Below are positions 29,005-37,275 of a DNA stretch of 64,000 bases, piece after piece. The position numbers and the translations under genes were made by a program. The stretch lies in assembly GCF_005145005.1 (NCBI RefSeq), contig NZ_CP039712.1:651001-715000 (forward strand), given 5' to 3'. The first letter of the stretch is position 1. Each line of letters begins with the position of its first letter. Under the pieces are notes generated by a model, which worked only from the letters and a program-made list of their open reading frames with translations, searched no databases and was not told the DNA's origin. The DNA comes from Vagococcus zengguangii (GTDB lineage Bacteria > Bacillota > Bacilli > Lactobacillales > Vagococcaceae).

Positions 29005-29946
29005 ATGGGAGAATCTACAGAACGTAAACAGTTTAGATTTCCAGCTTTTTCAGATAAAGAAGGTGTCAAATTAACCACTCAACCTAAACGAAAAATATTT
29101 GAAGACCATGAACCGGTCATTATTACTAAATATCAAACAGTGATGACGAACAAGATTGAAGAGTTACGTCACTTAGATGAAATCGAAAAATTAAACGAAG
29201 CCAATCAAGTGGAGGAAGTCCAATTAGAACCAACTAAAGAAAAAAATTGGGAGCCAAAGCCAGTAAAAAAAGAAAAGGCGACAAAAGGTTTAGCTATCAA
29301 AGGTTCATCACCATTGCCTACTAAAAACAATAAAACAACATTTGCAGCAAGCTATCAACCACCCATTACGAAACGAGTGACTCAAGAGGTTAAAAGCTGG
29401 TTGCCAGAAGACGTGGAAGAGCGTATTGATAAGCATGCGGCCTTAGAAGAAAAATTATCGAAAACACGTTTTGCTGAAGAAAAAGAAAAGTTTGTCCCAA
29501 AGCCAATTCCGCAACAAATGTATGGCGAGGATCCATCAGTTGTCGAAGCACAGCAAAAAATGGCACTCGCTAAACAAATGGTGGAAGCTAAACGAGACTA
29601 CCTGATTCTAGCTAATGATGACGAGCAAGAGATACCTGAATTAACTGAGCAAACAAGCGATATCAGTCTTGAGATGGAGGAATTATCTAGCGAAAAGACT
29701 TATAATGAAGAAGAGTTAAATGAATCAAGAAGTAAACGTACCGTTCCTCAAGCGATGAAAAAGGACTTGATTTCCGAACCAAAAATTAGCACATTTTCTA
29801 CTAAAAATGATGTGGAAACACCAGTTTTTAAAAAGAAAAACGGCCACGAAGAAAATACTCGCACGCGTTTAGACAAATCTTTAGCGGGCATTATGTCCGA
29901 TGAAGGAAAATTAACGAATAGTCGCTATTTCGAATTAGACGACTAG
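29005..29946 (+). CDS. Charged, probably disordered protein upstream of murC (unknown)
   Basis: 313 residues, not recognised. Start at ATG 29005, 9 bases after AAGGGG; the in-frame TTG at 28996 is adjacent to that site and less likely. Composition is dominated by Glu, Lys, Thr and Pro, with no hydrophobic segment or signal peptide, and predicted helix-prone stretches (MTNKIEELRHLDEIEKLNEA; ALEEKLSKTRFAEEKEKF). Short order-prone patches are FRFPAFSDKEGVKL, PKPIPQQMYGEDP and RTRLDKSLAGIM. In Bacillus the gene beside murC encodes the FtsK-like translocase SftA, which has a long disordered linker; this ORF could be a relic or functional counterpart of that part, but that is speculation. Confidence 0.75.
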   Translation: MGESTERKQFRFPAFSDKEGVKLTTQPKRKIFEDHEPVIITKYQTVMTNKIEELRHLDEIEKLNEANQVEEVQLEPTKEKNWEPKPVKKEKATKGLAIKGSSPLPTKNNKTTFAASYQPPITKRVTQEVKSWLPEDVEERIDKHAALEEKLSKTRFAEEKEKFVPKPIPQQMYGEDPSVVEAQQKMALAKQMVEAKRDYLILANDDEQEIPELTEQTSDISLEMEELSSEKTYNEEELNESRSKRTVPQAMKKDLISEPKISTFSTKNDVETPVFKKKNGHEENTRTRLDKSLAGIMSDEGKLTNSRYFELDD

Positions 29947-30000
29947 TGAGTTAAGTTAACAGGGAACAAGTGTTATGATCTGCTAATTATGTACATTCAT

Positions 30001-30036
30001 GAGGCCGTGACGAAGTCTGTGTTACGGCTTCTTTTA
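30001..30036 (+). terminator. Terminator after the unknown charged protein
   Basis: GAGGCCGT / ACGGCTTC stem with a 15-base loop and a CTTTTA tail. Moderate strength. Confidence 0.6.
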
Positions 30037-30064
30037 GTAGTTATTTTTTCTTAGGGACTAGTTC

Positions 30065-30093
30065 TTGAAAAAAAAATGAAAATGTATGATAAT
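30065..30093 (+). promoter_or_regulatory. Promoter of murC
   Basis: TTGAAA (30065-30070), 17-base spacer, GATAAT (30088-30093). Confidence 0.6.
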
Positions 30094-30145
30094 GGTAGTC
30101 GGATTTGATGTTACGAATAGTAGCATACAGAAAAGAGGATAAATA

Positions 30146-31483
30146 ATGGATATTAATAAAGAGAAGATTTATCATTTTGTAGGTATTAAAGGGTCAGGTA
30201 TGAGTGCTTTAGCACTAATTTTGCACGAAAAAGGCTTTAAGGTACAAGGATCAGATATTGAAGACTATGTGTTCACTCAACGTGAATTAGAAAAAAACAA
30301 CGTATTAATTCTACCATTTAACGCGGATAATATTAAAGAGAACATGATTGTCATTGCGGGAAATGCTTTTTTAGATACACATGACGAAATCGTAACGGCT
30401 AAAAACTTAGGAGTTGAAGTCATCCGTTATCATAAATTTATTGGTGAATTCATTAAGAAATTCACGAGTATTGCAGTGACAGGTTCTCATGGGAAAACAA
30501 CGACATCAGGTTTATTATCCCATGTTTTCAGTGGTATTAAACCAACAAGTTATTTAATTGGGGATGGAACCGGGCACGGGGTTAAAGGGGCAGAATATTT
30601 TGCCTTTGAAGCATGTGAATACCGTCGTCACTTCTTAGCTTACCAACCTGATTATGCGATTATTACCAACGTTGACTTTGATCACCCAGACTATTATCAA
30701 GGGATTGATGATGTTTTTGATGCGTTCCAAACGTTCGCTAAAGAAGTTAAAAAAGGCATCGTGGCTTTTGGTGAAGATGAGCAATTGAAAAAATTAGTGG
30801 CAGATGCGCCAATTTATTATTATGGGACAAGTGAACACAATGATTTCAAAGCGATTAATATTGAGCGCACGACAACAGGTTCGTCTTTTGAAGTTGAATT
30901 TAAAGGTCAAATCATCGGGAAGTTTGAAGTGCCATCATTTGGTATTCACAACGTTTACAATGCACTAGCGGTTATTGCCCTAAGCCATTTAGAAGGTTTA
31001 GATGACAAGGAAGTAGCCAAAGAATTATTAACGTTTAACGGTGTGAAACGTCGCTTTACTGAGAAAAAAGTGAGTGATATGATTATTGTGGATGATTATG
31101 CGCACCATCCAGCTGAAATTCAAGCAACCATCGATGGTGCTCGTCAAAAATATCCTGAAAAAGAAATTATTGCCGTTTTCCAACCTCATACGTTCACACG
31201 TACGGTTGCATTAATTGACGAATTCGCGGCATCATTAGATTTAGCAGATAAAGTTTATTTATGTGATATTTTCGGCTCAGCTCGTGAAACACAAGGTGAA
31301 GTAAAAATTGAAGATTTAGGCGCTAAAATTTCAAAAGGTGGTTCTGTTATTAAAGAACAAAATGTCTCACCATTATTAGATCATGAAGATGCGGTGATTA
31401 TTTTCATGGGTGCTGGTGATGTGCAAAAATTTGAAATTGCTTATGAAAAATTATTAACAAATACAAGTCGTAACAATATGTAA
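30146..31483 (+). CDS. murC: UDP-N-acetylmuramate--L-alanine ligase
   Basis: Adds L-alanine to UDP-MurNAc, the first amino acid of the peptidoglycan stem peptide. 445 residues, standard length. N-terminal UDP-binding loop [21 protein letters not shown] loop [13 protein letters not shown]; central motif [12 protein letters not shown]-terminal [14 protein letters not shown] and [12 protein letters not shown] before the ATG. A promoter lies directly upstream. The BI-1 family gene follows after 20 bases without a terminator. Confidence 0.97.
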   Translation: MDINKEKIYHFVGIKGSGMSALALILHEKGFKVQGSDIEDYVFTQRELEKNNVLILPFNADNIKENMIVIAGNAFLDTHDEIVTAKNLGVEVIRYHKFIGEFIKKFTSIAVTGSHGKTTTSGLLSHVFSGIKPTSYLIGDGTGHGVKGAEYFAFEACEYRRHFLAYQPDYAIITNVDFDHPDYYQGIDDVFDAFQTFAKEVKKGIVAFGEDEQLKKLVADAPIYYYGTSEHNDFKAINIERTTTGSSFEVEFKGQIIGKFEVPSFGIHNVYNALAVIALSHLEGLDDKEVAKELLTFNGVKRRFTEKKVSDMIIVDDYAHHPAEIQATIDGARQKYPEKEIIAVFQPHTFTRTVALIDEFAASLDLADKVYLCDIFGSARETQGEVKIEDLGAKISKGGSVIKEQNVSPLLDHEDAVIIFMGAGDVQKFEIAYEKLLTNTSRNNM

Positions 31484-31503
31484 ATTATAAAGGAGTGTTG
31501 TTG

Positions 31504-32205
31504 TTGAACAATCATTTAGAATCAAATCAAGTTGTATCGAATAAAGGCACATTAGGAGAGTTTTACACACGCGTTTATGCGATTTTAGCAGTAGGTGTCA
31601 TGTTAAGTAGTGTGACAGCTTATGCTGTATCGACAGTTTTTTATGAGCAAATGGCAAGTTTCTTAGCTAATGTTCCATTTGGTTTTGGTATACTGTGGAT
31701 TATCGAAATAGCTTTAGTATTGTTTTTAGGATTTAAATCTTTTACAAAACCGGTCATGGCCACAGGTGGTTTCTTACTATATTCTTTCATTAATGGAATT
31801 ACATTAAGTGTCACTTTAATGGCTTATGGTGTTGAAACAATGGGACAAGCTTTCCTAGCAGCTTCAGCAACCTTTGCAGCGATGGCGATTTTTGGTAGTC
31901 GTACGAAAAAAGATTTATCACCACTTGGTAGAGCGGCTTATATCGCGCTAATCGGGATTATCATCTCAATGGTGATTAATTTCTTCATTGGTAGCTCAGC
32001 GTTTGATTTATTTGTCACTTGTTTAACGATTTTAGTGTTTGCTGGTTTAACAGCGTATGATCATCAAATGATCAAAACATACTATTATAACGCGCAACAA
32101 AATCAATTGAGTCTAACAGGTGTTGCAGTATTCTGTGCTTTGCAGCTGTATATGGACTTTATCAATTTATTAATTGCTTTTGCGAAAATTTTTAGCAGAG
32201 ATTAA
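31504..32205 (+). CDS. Bax inhibitor-1/YccA family membrane protein
   Basis: 233 residues with seven hydrophobic segments, matching the BI-1/YccA (TMBIM) family; the short loops and the C-terminal SLTGVAVFCALQLYMDFINL are typical. Bacterial members include the calcium channel YetJ and FtsH-associated YccA; which applies here is not decidable. Several GTG/TTG codons cluster at the start; TTG at 31504 is best spaced (8 bases) from AGGAG at 31491-31495. Likely co-transcribed with murC and followed by a very strong terminator. Confidence 0.88.
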   Translation: MNNHLESNQVVSNKGTLGEFYTRVYAILAVGVMLSSVTAYAVSTVFYEQMASFLANVPFGFGILWIIEIALVLFLGFKSFTKPVMATGGFLLYSFINGITLSVTLMAYGVETMGQAFLAASATFAAMAIFGSRTKKDLSPLGRAAYIALIGIIISMVINFFIGSSAFDLFVTCLTILVFAGLTAYDHQMIKTYYYNAQQNQLSLTGVAVFCALQLYMDFINLLIAFAKIFSRD

Positions 32206-32212
32206 TGACATT

Positions 32213-32257
32213 TAAAGACAGGTTGTTTGGCAAATTGTCCAACAACCTGTCTTTTCT
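32213..32257 (+). terminator. Terminator after the BI-1 family gene
   Basis: AAAGACAGGTTGTT / AACAACCTGTCTTT, 14 paired bases with a short internal extension, then TTCTCTTTG. Very stable. Confidence 0.9.
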
Positions 32258-32259
32258 CT

Positions 32260-32288
32260 TTGTTCAACCCACTAAACTTTGTTAGAAT
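32260..32288 (+). promoter_or_regulatory. Promoter of polA
   Basis: TTGTTC (32260-32265), 17-base spacer, TAGAAT (32283-32288). Confidence 0.6.
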
Positions 32289-32316
32289 AGAGTCAATAGC
32301 TTAAAGGAGAAGAAGA

Positions 32317-34971
32317 ATGTCTAATAAAAATAAATTATTACTAGTTGATGGCAATAGTGTGGCTTTTCGTGCCTTTTTTGCCCTTTATCAATCACTAAGT
32401 CGTTTTAAAAACAGCAGTGGTTTACATACGAATGCTATTTATGCTTTCCATAACATGATTCTTAATGTAATGGAAAAAGAAAATCCTACGCATATGTTGG
32501 TAGCGTTTGATGCAGGTAAAACAACGTTCCGTCATGAGACCTTTGAAGAGTATAAAGCGGGTCGTTCAAAAACACCAAGTGAATTCAAAGAACAAATGCC
32601 TTATATACGTGAAATGTGTACGGCATTAGGGATTAAATATTATGAACTTGAAAATTATGAAGCGGATGATATTATCGGTACTTTAGCCAAAGGCGTTTCA
32701 AAAGATGAATTTGAGGTTGTGGTATTATCTGGAGATAAAGACTTAACGCAGCTAGCTGAAGAGCACATTCGCGTTGAAGTGACGGTGAAAGGCGTTAGTG
32801 AATTAGAGTCTTACACACCTGAACATATCCGTGAAAAATACGGATTAGAACCAATGCAAATTGTCGATATGAAAGGTCTAGCAGGTGATAGCTCAGATAA
32901 CCTGCCAGGTGTCACTGGTATTGGGGAGAAAACAGCCATTACGTTATTAAAAGAATATGGCAGTGTCGAAGGTGTTTATGAACACATCGATGAGATGAAA
33001 AAAAGTAAACGTAAAGAAAACTTAATTAACGATAGAGAACAAGCGTTAATGTGTAAACAATTAGCCACAATTAATATTCATACGCCGATTGAAGTGACGG
33101 TCGATGAATTAAAGTATGAAGGAAAAGATTTAGAAAAATTAGTCGCCCTTTATAAAGAAATGGATTTTAAAACATTTTTATCAAAATTAGACACTGAAGA
33201 TTATCATGATGTTAGTGAAGAATTGGAAGACATTAAGTATGAGCTTGTAACGGAACCTACTGCTGAGATGTTTGAAGATGGTATGAGTGTTTATTTAGAA
33301 ATGTTAGAAGATAATTATCACTTAGCAGATATCATTGGTGTATCATGGGGGAATGAAACGAATCGATATGTCGCGATTGGTGATGATATTTTAAGTCACC
33401 AAGCAATGATTGCTTGGTTGGAAGAAGAGAAACTGACAAAACTGACTTATGACGCTAAAGCTTTACTTGTAGCGCTAAACCGTTATGGGATACAAGCTAA
33501 AGGTATCCAGTTCGATAGCTTATTAGCGGCTTATTTATTAGATACAAACGACAAGAGTGAGGATTTGGCAGAAGTGGCTTATCACTATAATTATAAAGCC
33601 ATCGAAACAGATGAAAAAGTCTATGGTAAAGGTGTTAAACGTGGCGTACCTGAAGAGGATGTCTTAACGGCTCACTTAGCGAGAAAAATTGCGACCTTAA
33701 ATTATTTAGCCCCAGTATTAAAAGCACAATTAGCTGAAAAAAATCAAGAAGAACTGTTTTATGAGATGGAGCTACCGTTATCATTTGTTTTAGCGAAGAT
33801 GGAAATTCAAGGGATTCGTGTCAATGCGCAAACGTTGATGACTATGCAACAAGAATTTGCAGTGACGTTAGCTGAAATCGAAGCGCGCATTTATGAATTA
33901 GCTGGAGAAGAATTTAATATAAATTCACCTAAGCAATTAGGCGTGATTTTGTTTGAAAAAATGCAATTGCCAGTCATTAAGAAAACGAAAACGGGTTATT
34001 CAACCGCCGTTGACGTCTTGGAGCAATTAAGAGATCAAGCCCCGATTGTTGATGAAATCCTACATTATCGTCAAATCGCGAAAATTCAATCAACGTATGT
34101 AGAAGGGTTATTGAAAGTTATCAATCCTAATGATAATAAAATCCATACGCGATACGTGCAAACCTTGACGCAAACAGGACGCTTAAGTTCAGTTGATCCT
34201 AACTTACAAAATATTCCGATTCGTTTAGAAGAAGGGCGAAAAATTCGTCAAGCATTCATTCCGCGTGAAGAAAACTGGGGAATTTTCTCAGCCGATTATT
34301 CACAAATTGAACTACGCGTGTTAGCGGATATTTCTCAAGATGAACATTTGCGTCAAGCTTTTATTGAAGATCAAGATATTCACACAAGTACAGCGATGCG
34401 TGTCTTTGATATTCAAGATCCAGAAGCAGTTGATGGCAATATTCGTCGTCAAGCTAAAGCGGTAAACTTCGGGGTAGTTTATGGCATTAGTGACTACGGC
34501 TTATCACAAAACTTAGGGATTACGCGTAAAGAAGCGAAAGAATTTATTGATACTTACTTTGAAAAATACCCAGGTGTTAAAAGGTACATGAAAGAAATCG
34601 TGCGTGAAGCCAAAGAACAAGGTTATGTTGAAACCTTATGGCACCGACGACGTTATTTACCGGACATTAATTCACGCAATTTTAATGTACGGTCATTTGC
34701 TGAGCGTACAGCGATTAATACCCCTATCCAAGGTAGTGCCGCTGACATCTTGAAACTAGCGATGATTGAAATTGATCAACGCCTTGCTAAAGAAGATTTA
34801 CAAGCGACAATGTTACTACAAGTACACGATGAGCTAGTTTTTGAAGCGCCAAAAGAAGAAATCCCAGCACTTGAAGCATTAGTAAAAGACGTCATGGAAA
34901 ATATTGGAGCCTTTAGTGTCCCATTAAAAGCGGATAGTAGTTATGGCCCAACATGGTACGAAGCGAAGTAA
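32317..34971 (+). CDS. polA: DNA polymerase I
   Basis: Removes RNA primers and fills gaps in replication and repair. 884 residues. N-terminal 5'-3' exonuclease (about 1-290; LLVDGNSVAFRAFFAL, YEADDIIGTLA, GDSSDNLPGVTGIGEKTA). The middle domain (about 300-470) has lost the proofreading acidic residues: the position of the usual D-x-E reads VYLEMLEDN. The polymerase domain is intact: DPNLQNIPIR, SADYSQIELRVLA, RRQAKAVNFGVVYG and QVHDELVFE. AAAGGAG before the ATG. It heads the polA-mutM-coaE string. Confidence 0.97.
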   Translation: MSNKNKLLLVDGNSVAFRAFFALYQSLSRFKNSSGLHTNAIYAFHNMILNVMEKENPTHMLVAFDAGKTTFRHETFEEYKAGRSKTPSEFKEQMPYIREMCTALGIKYYELENYEADDIIGTLAKGVSKDEFEVVVLSGDKDLTQLAEEHIRVEVTVKGVSELESYTPEHIREKYGLEPMQIVDMKGLAGDSSDNLPGVTGIGEKTAITLLKEYGSVEGVYEHIDEMKKSKRKENLINDREQALMCKQLATINIHTPIEVTVDELKYEGKDLEKLVALYKEMDFKTFLSKLDTEDYHDVSEELEDIKYELVTEPTAEMFEDGMSVYLEMLEDNYHLADIIGVSWGNETNRYVAIGDDILSHQAMIAWLEEEKLTKLTYDAKALLVALNRYGIQAKGIQFDSLLAAYLLDTNDKSEDLAEVAYHYNYKAIETDEKVYGKGVKRGVPEEDVLTAHLARKIATLNYLAPVLKAQLAEKNQEELFYEMELPLSFVLAKMEIQGIRVNAQTLMTMQQEFAVTLAEIEARIYELAGEEFNINSPKQLGVILFEKMQLPVIKKTKTGYSTAVDVLEQLRDQAPIVDEILHYRQIAKIQSTYVEGLLKVINPNDNKIHTRYVQTLTQTGRLSSVDPNLQNIPIRLEEGRKIRQAFIPREENWGIFSADYSQIELRVLADISQDEHLRQAFIEDQDIHTSTAMRVFDIQDPEAVDGNIRRQAKAVNFGVVYGISDYGLSQNLGITRKEAKEFIDTYFEKYPGVKRYMKEIVREAKEQGYVETLWHRRRYLPDINSRNFNVRSFAERTAINTPIQGSAADILKLAMIEIDQRLAKEDLQATMLLQVHDELVFEAPKEEIPALEALVKDVMENIGAFSVPLKADSSYGPTWYEAK

Positions 34972-34985
34972 AATATAGTGATTGA

Positions 34986-35076
34986 AGGCGCACTTAACTT
35001 TCGAGTGATATGTTAACGATGACGAAAATTTAAAAAAATTTGAGAATCCTACCATATCACCGAGGAAGTTGCGCCT
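34986..35076 (+). repeat. Long imperfect inverted repeat between polA and mutM
   Basis: Outer arms AGGCGCA / TGCGCCT (34986-34992 with 35070-35076) and inner arms GTGATATG / CATATCAC (35005-35012 with 35053-35060), linked by AACTT / AAGTT and TCG / CGA, enclose an A-rich 40-base loop. No T run follows, so it is not an ordinary terminator. The 9-base word AGTGATTGA occurs on both sides (34977-34985 and 35095-35103). It may be a structured RNA in the polA 3' region or a remnant of a small mobile element; I do not recognise it. Confidence 0.6.
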
Positions 35077-35163
35077 GAGATCCGGATTGAATAAAGTGAT
35101 TGAGGAATTGTTTAGCTCCAAGAAACATGCATTTTTTATTTATCTTTATAGGACAAATTTATT

Positions 35164-35197
35164 TAAGGAGATGTGACACGTTCACACCTCCTTTATT
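35164..35197 (+). terminator. Terminator immediately before mutM
   Basis: AAGGAGATGTGA / TTCACACCTCCTT hairpin followed by TATTTA. It ends only about 20 bases before the mutM start codon, too close for another promoter in between. Confidence 0.75.
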
Positions 35198-35216
35198 TAG
35201 AAAGAAGTGATTTTTT

Positions 35217-36047
35217 ATGCCAGAATTACCAGAAGTTGAAGCGGTGAGAACCGGTTTAGAATTATTAGTTTTAGGCAAAACGGTGGCCGAGGTTGACGTA
35301 TTATGGCCAAGTATTATTGAAGCGCCAGCAGTTGAAGAATTTATTCATCAATTGATAGGCCAATCTATTGAAGCGATGCATCGTCGCGGGAAATTTTTAA
35401 TTTTTAAGTGGACTAATTTTGATATGGTTTCTCATTTACGCATGGAAGGTAAATATGAAGTTCATCAACAAGGTGAGCCGATTGCCAAACATACCCATGT
35501 CATTTTTAAGTTTACCGATGGTTCAGAGTTACGATACTTAGATGTTCGCAAATTTGGACGCATGACGTTAATGCCAAAAGATACGGCGTTACAATATAAA
35601 GGTATCACTAAGTTGGGACCGGAGCCGACGCCAGACGTGTTTACCTTAGCTCCTTTTAAATCTAGCTTGAAACGTCATCATAAAGCTATTAAACCATTAC
35701 TACTAGAGCAAAAGTTAGTGACGGGTTTAGGTAATATTTATGTTGATGAAGCGTTATTTGAAGCGAAAATTCATCCGGAACAACCAGCTGATTCGTTAAC
35801 ACCAACCGAAGTGGTACACTTATATCAAAGTATAATCGACGTGTTAGCACGTGCCGTTGAAGCTGGTGGTACCACGATTCGCACGTATAAAAATGCCTTG
35901 GGAGAGGCTGGTAAATTCCAAGTATCATTAAACGCATACGGCTTAACAGGTGAACCATGCCGACGTTGCGGGACAGCGATTATTAAAACGAAAGTCGCTC
36001 AACGTGGTACACATTTTTGCCCTAATTGTCAAAAAATTCATCGTTAA
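35217..36047 (+). CDS. mutM: Formamidopyrimidine-DNA glycosylase
   Basis: Base-excision repair enzyme that removes 8-oxoguanine and ring-opened purines and nicks the site. 276 residues. Catalytic Pro2-Glu3 in MPELPEVEAVRTGL, the conserved Lys in RRGKFLIF, the helix-two-turn-helix (GLGNIYVDEALF) and the C-terminal zinc finger with four cysteines (PCRRCGTAI, HFCPNCQ). Only a weak ribosome site (AGAAG) precedes the ATG. Downstream gene coaE follows after 12 bases. Expression must read through, or start upstream of, the hairpin at 35164-35197. Confidence 0.96.
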   Translation: MPELPEVEAVRTGLELLVLGKTVAEVDVLWPSIIEAPAVEEFIHQLIGQSIEAMHRRGKFLIFKWTNFDMVSHLRMEGKYEVHQQGEPIAKHTHVIFKFTDGSELRYLDVRKFGRMTLMPKDTALQYKGITKLGPEPTPDVFTLAPFKSSLKRHHKAIKPLLLEQKLVTGLGNIYVDEALFEAKIHPEQPADSLTPTEVVHLYQSIIDVLARAVEAGGTTIRTYKNALGEAGKFQVSLNAYGLTGEPCRRCGTAIIKTKVAQRGTHFCPNCQKIHR

Positions 36048-36059
36048 AGGAGTGAGACT

Positions 36060-36662
36060 ATGACGTTTGTATTAGGGTTAACGGGTGGTATTTCGACAGG
36101 GAAATCTACGGTTAGCCAAATGTTCAGCGCACAACAAATACCCGTAATTGATGCTGATTTAATTGCCCGTGAAGTTGTGGAACCAGGTACCACAGGGTTA
36201 AAAAAAATTACAGAAGTATTTGGTCAGACTGTGTTACAAGCAGATGGGAGTTTGCATCGCAAAAAATTGGGGGAACTAGTTTTCTCGAGTCCAGAGAAGT
36301 TGGCTCAATTAAACGACATTCTAGGATTAGAAATTAGACAAGTTATTTTAGCGCGAATTGATGCGTTTAAAAAGCTAGCAGTACCATTAGTAGTGGTAGA
36401 TATTCCATTATTATACGAGAGTGGCTATGAAGCTATTATGGACGCGGTGATGGTCGTATATGTGCCCCAAGAGCTGCAATTAGACCGACTGATGAAACGT
36501 GACCACCTAACCCCAGAGCAAGCTCAGGCGCGCTTAGAAAGCCAATGGCCCATTGATAGTAAAAAAGAACGCGCGGATATTTTAATCGATAATAGTGGTT
36601 CAATCACCGAAACTAAAAATCAAGTAGACAACTGGTTACAAAAAAATAGAGAAACCTTATAA
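36060..36662 (+). CDS. coaE: Dephospho-CoA kinase
   Basis: Last step of coenzyme A synthesis: phosphorylates the ribose 3'-hydroxyl of dephospho-CoA. 200 residues. P-loop GLTGGISTGKSTV at the N-terminus, DADLIAREVVEPG substrate region and the VVDIPLLYESGYE motif with the lid region following. AAAGGAG before the ATG. The mutM-coaE pairing is common in Firmicutes. No clear terminator follows; nrdR has its own -10 region. Confidence 0.95.
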   Translation: MTFVLGLTGGISTGKSTVSQMFSAQQIPVIDADLIAREVVEPGTTGLKKITEVFGQTVLQADGSLHRKKLGELVFSSPEKLAQLNDILGLEIRQVILARIDAFKKLAVPLVVVDIPLLYESGYEAIMDAVMVVYVPQELQLDRLMKRDHLTPEQAQARLESQWPIDSKKERADILIDNSGSITETKNQVDNWLQKNRETL

Positions 36663-36776
36663 AATAAGGGATTTTGAACTATACCAACAACCGGAAATCA
36701 TGGTACAATGAAGACAGTTAAATAGTAAATAATCATGTTTATTATAGATAAAATAATCTAAATTGAGGTGAAAAAA

Positions 36777-37265
36777 ATGCAATGTCCAAAATGTCAGTAT
36801 AATGGTTCACGTGTGGTTGATAGTCGTCCCTCTGATGAAAATCGTGCGATTCGCAGAAGACGTGAGTGTGAAAGTTGTGGCTTTCGCTTCACAACCTTTG
36901 AAAGAATTGAAGCAACGCCGGTGTTAGTCATTAAAAAAGATGGTAAACGCGAAGAATTTAATCGCGAAAAAATCTTACGTGGCCTAATTCGTTCGGCCGA
37001 AAAACGTCCAGTTTCGTTGGAACAGATGGAAAACGTCGTGGATAAAGTAGAAAATCGTGTGCGTTCATTAGGCGAAAATGAAGTGCCAACTACCTTGATT
37101 GGTGAATATGTGATGGAATATTTAGTTGATTTAGATGAAATTGCTTATATTCGATTCGCAAGTGTTTATCGTCAATTTAAAGACGTAAGTGTCTTTATTG
37201 AAGAAATGCAAGAAATGGTTAATAAGGGGCAAGAAGAAGCGCCTCCAGAAACCGCAACAGAGTAG
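36777..37265 (+). CDS. nrdR: Transcriptional repressor NrdR
   Basis: Zinc-finger ATP-cone repressor of ribonucleotide reductase genes. 162 residues. The zinc ribbon is Cys3, Cys6, Cys31 and Cys34 ([20 protein letters not shown]); the ATP-cone begins near residue 46 ([20 protein letters not shown]). ATG at 36777 is chosen because GAGGTG lies 6 bases before it and Cys3 must be near the terminus; the GTG at 36768 is part of that ribosome site. An extended -10 (TGGTACAAT, 36701-36709) lies upstream. It leads into dnaB-dnaI, as in B. subtilis. Confidence 0.96.
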   Translation: MQCPKCQYNGSRVVDSRPSDENRAIRRRRECESCGFRFTTFERIEATPVLVIKKDGKREEFNREKILRGLIRSAEKRPVSLEQMENVVDKVENRVRSLGENEVPTTLIGEYVMEYLVDLDEIAYIRFASVYRQFKDVSVFIEEMQEMVNKGQEEAPPETATE

Positions 37266-37275
37266 GGGATGTAGT

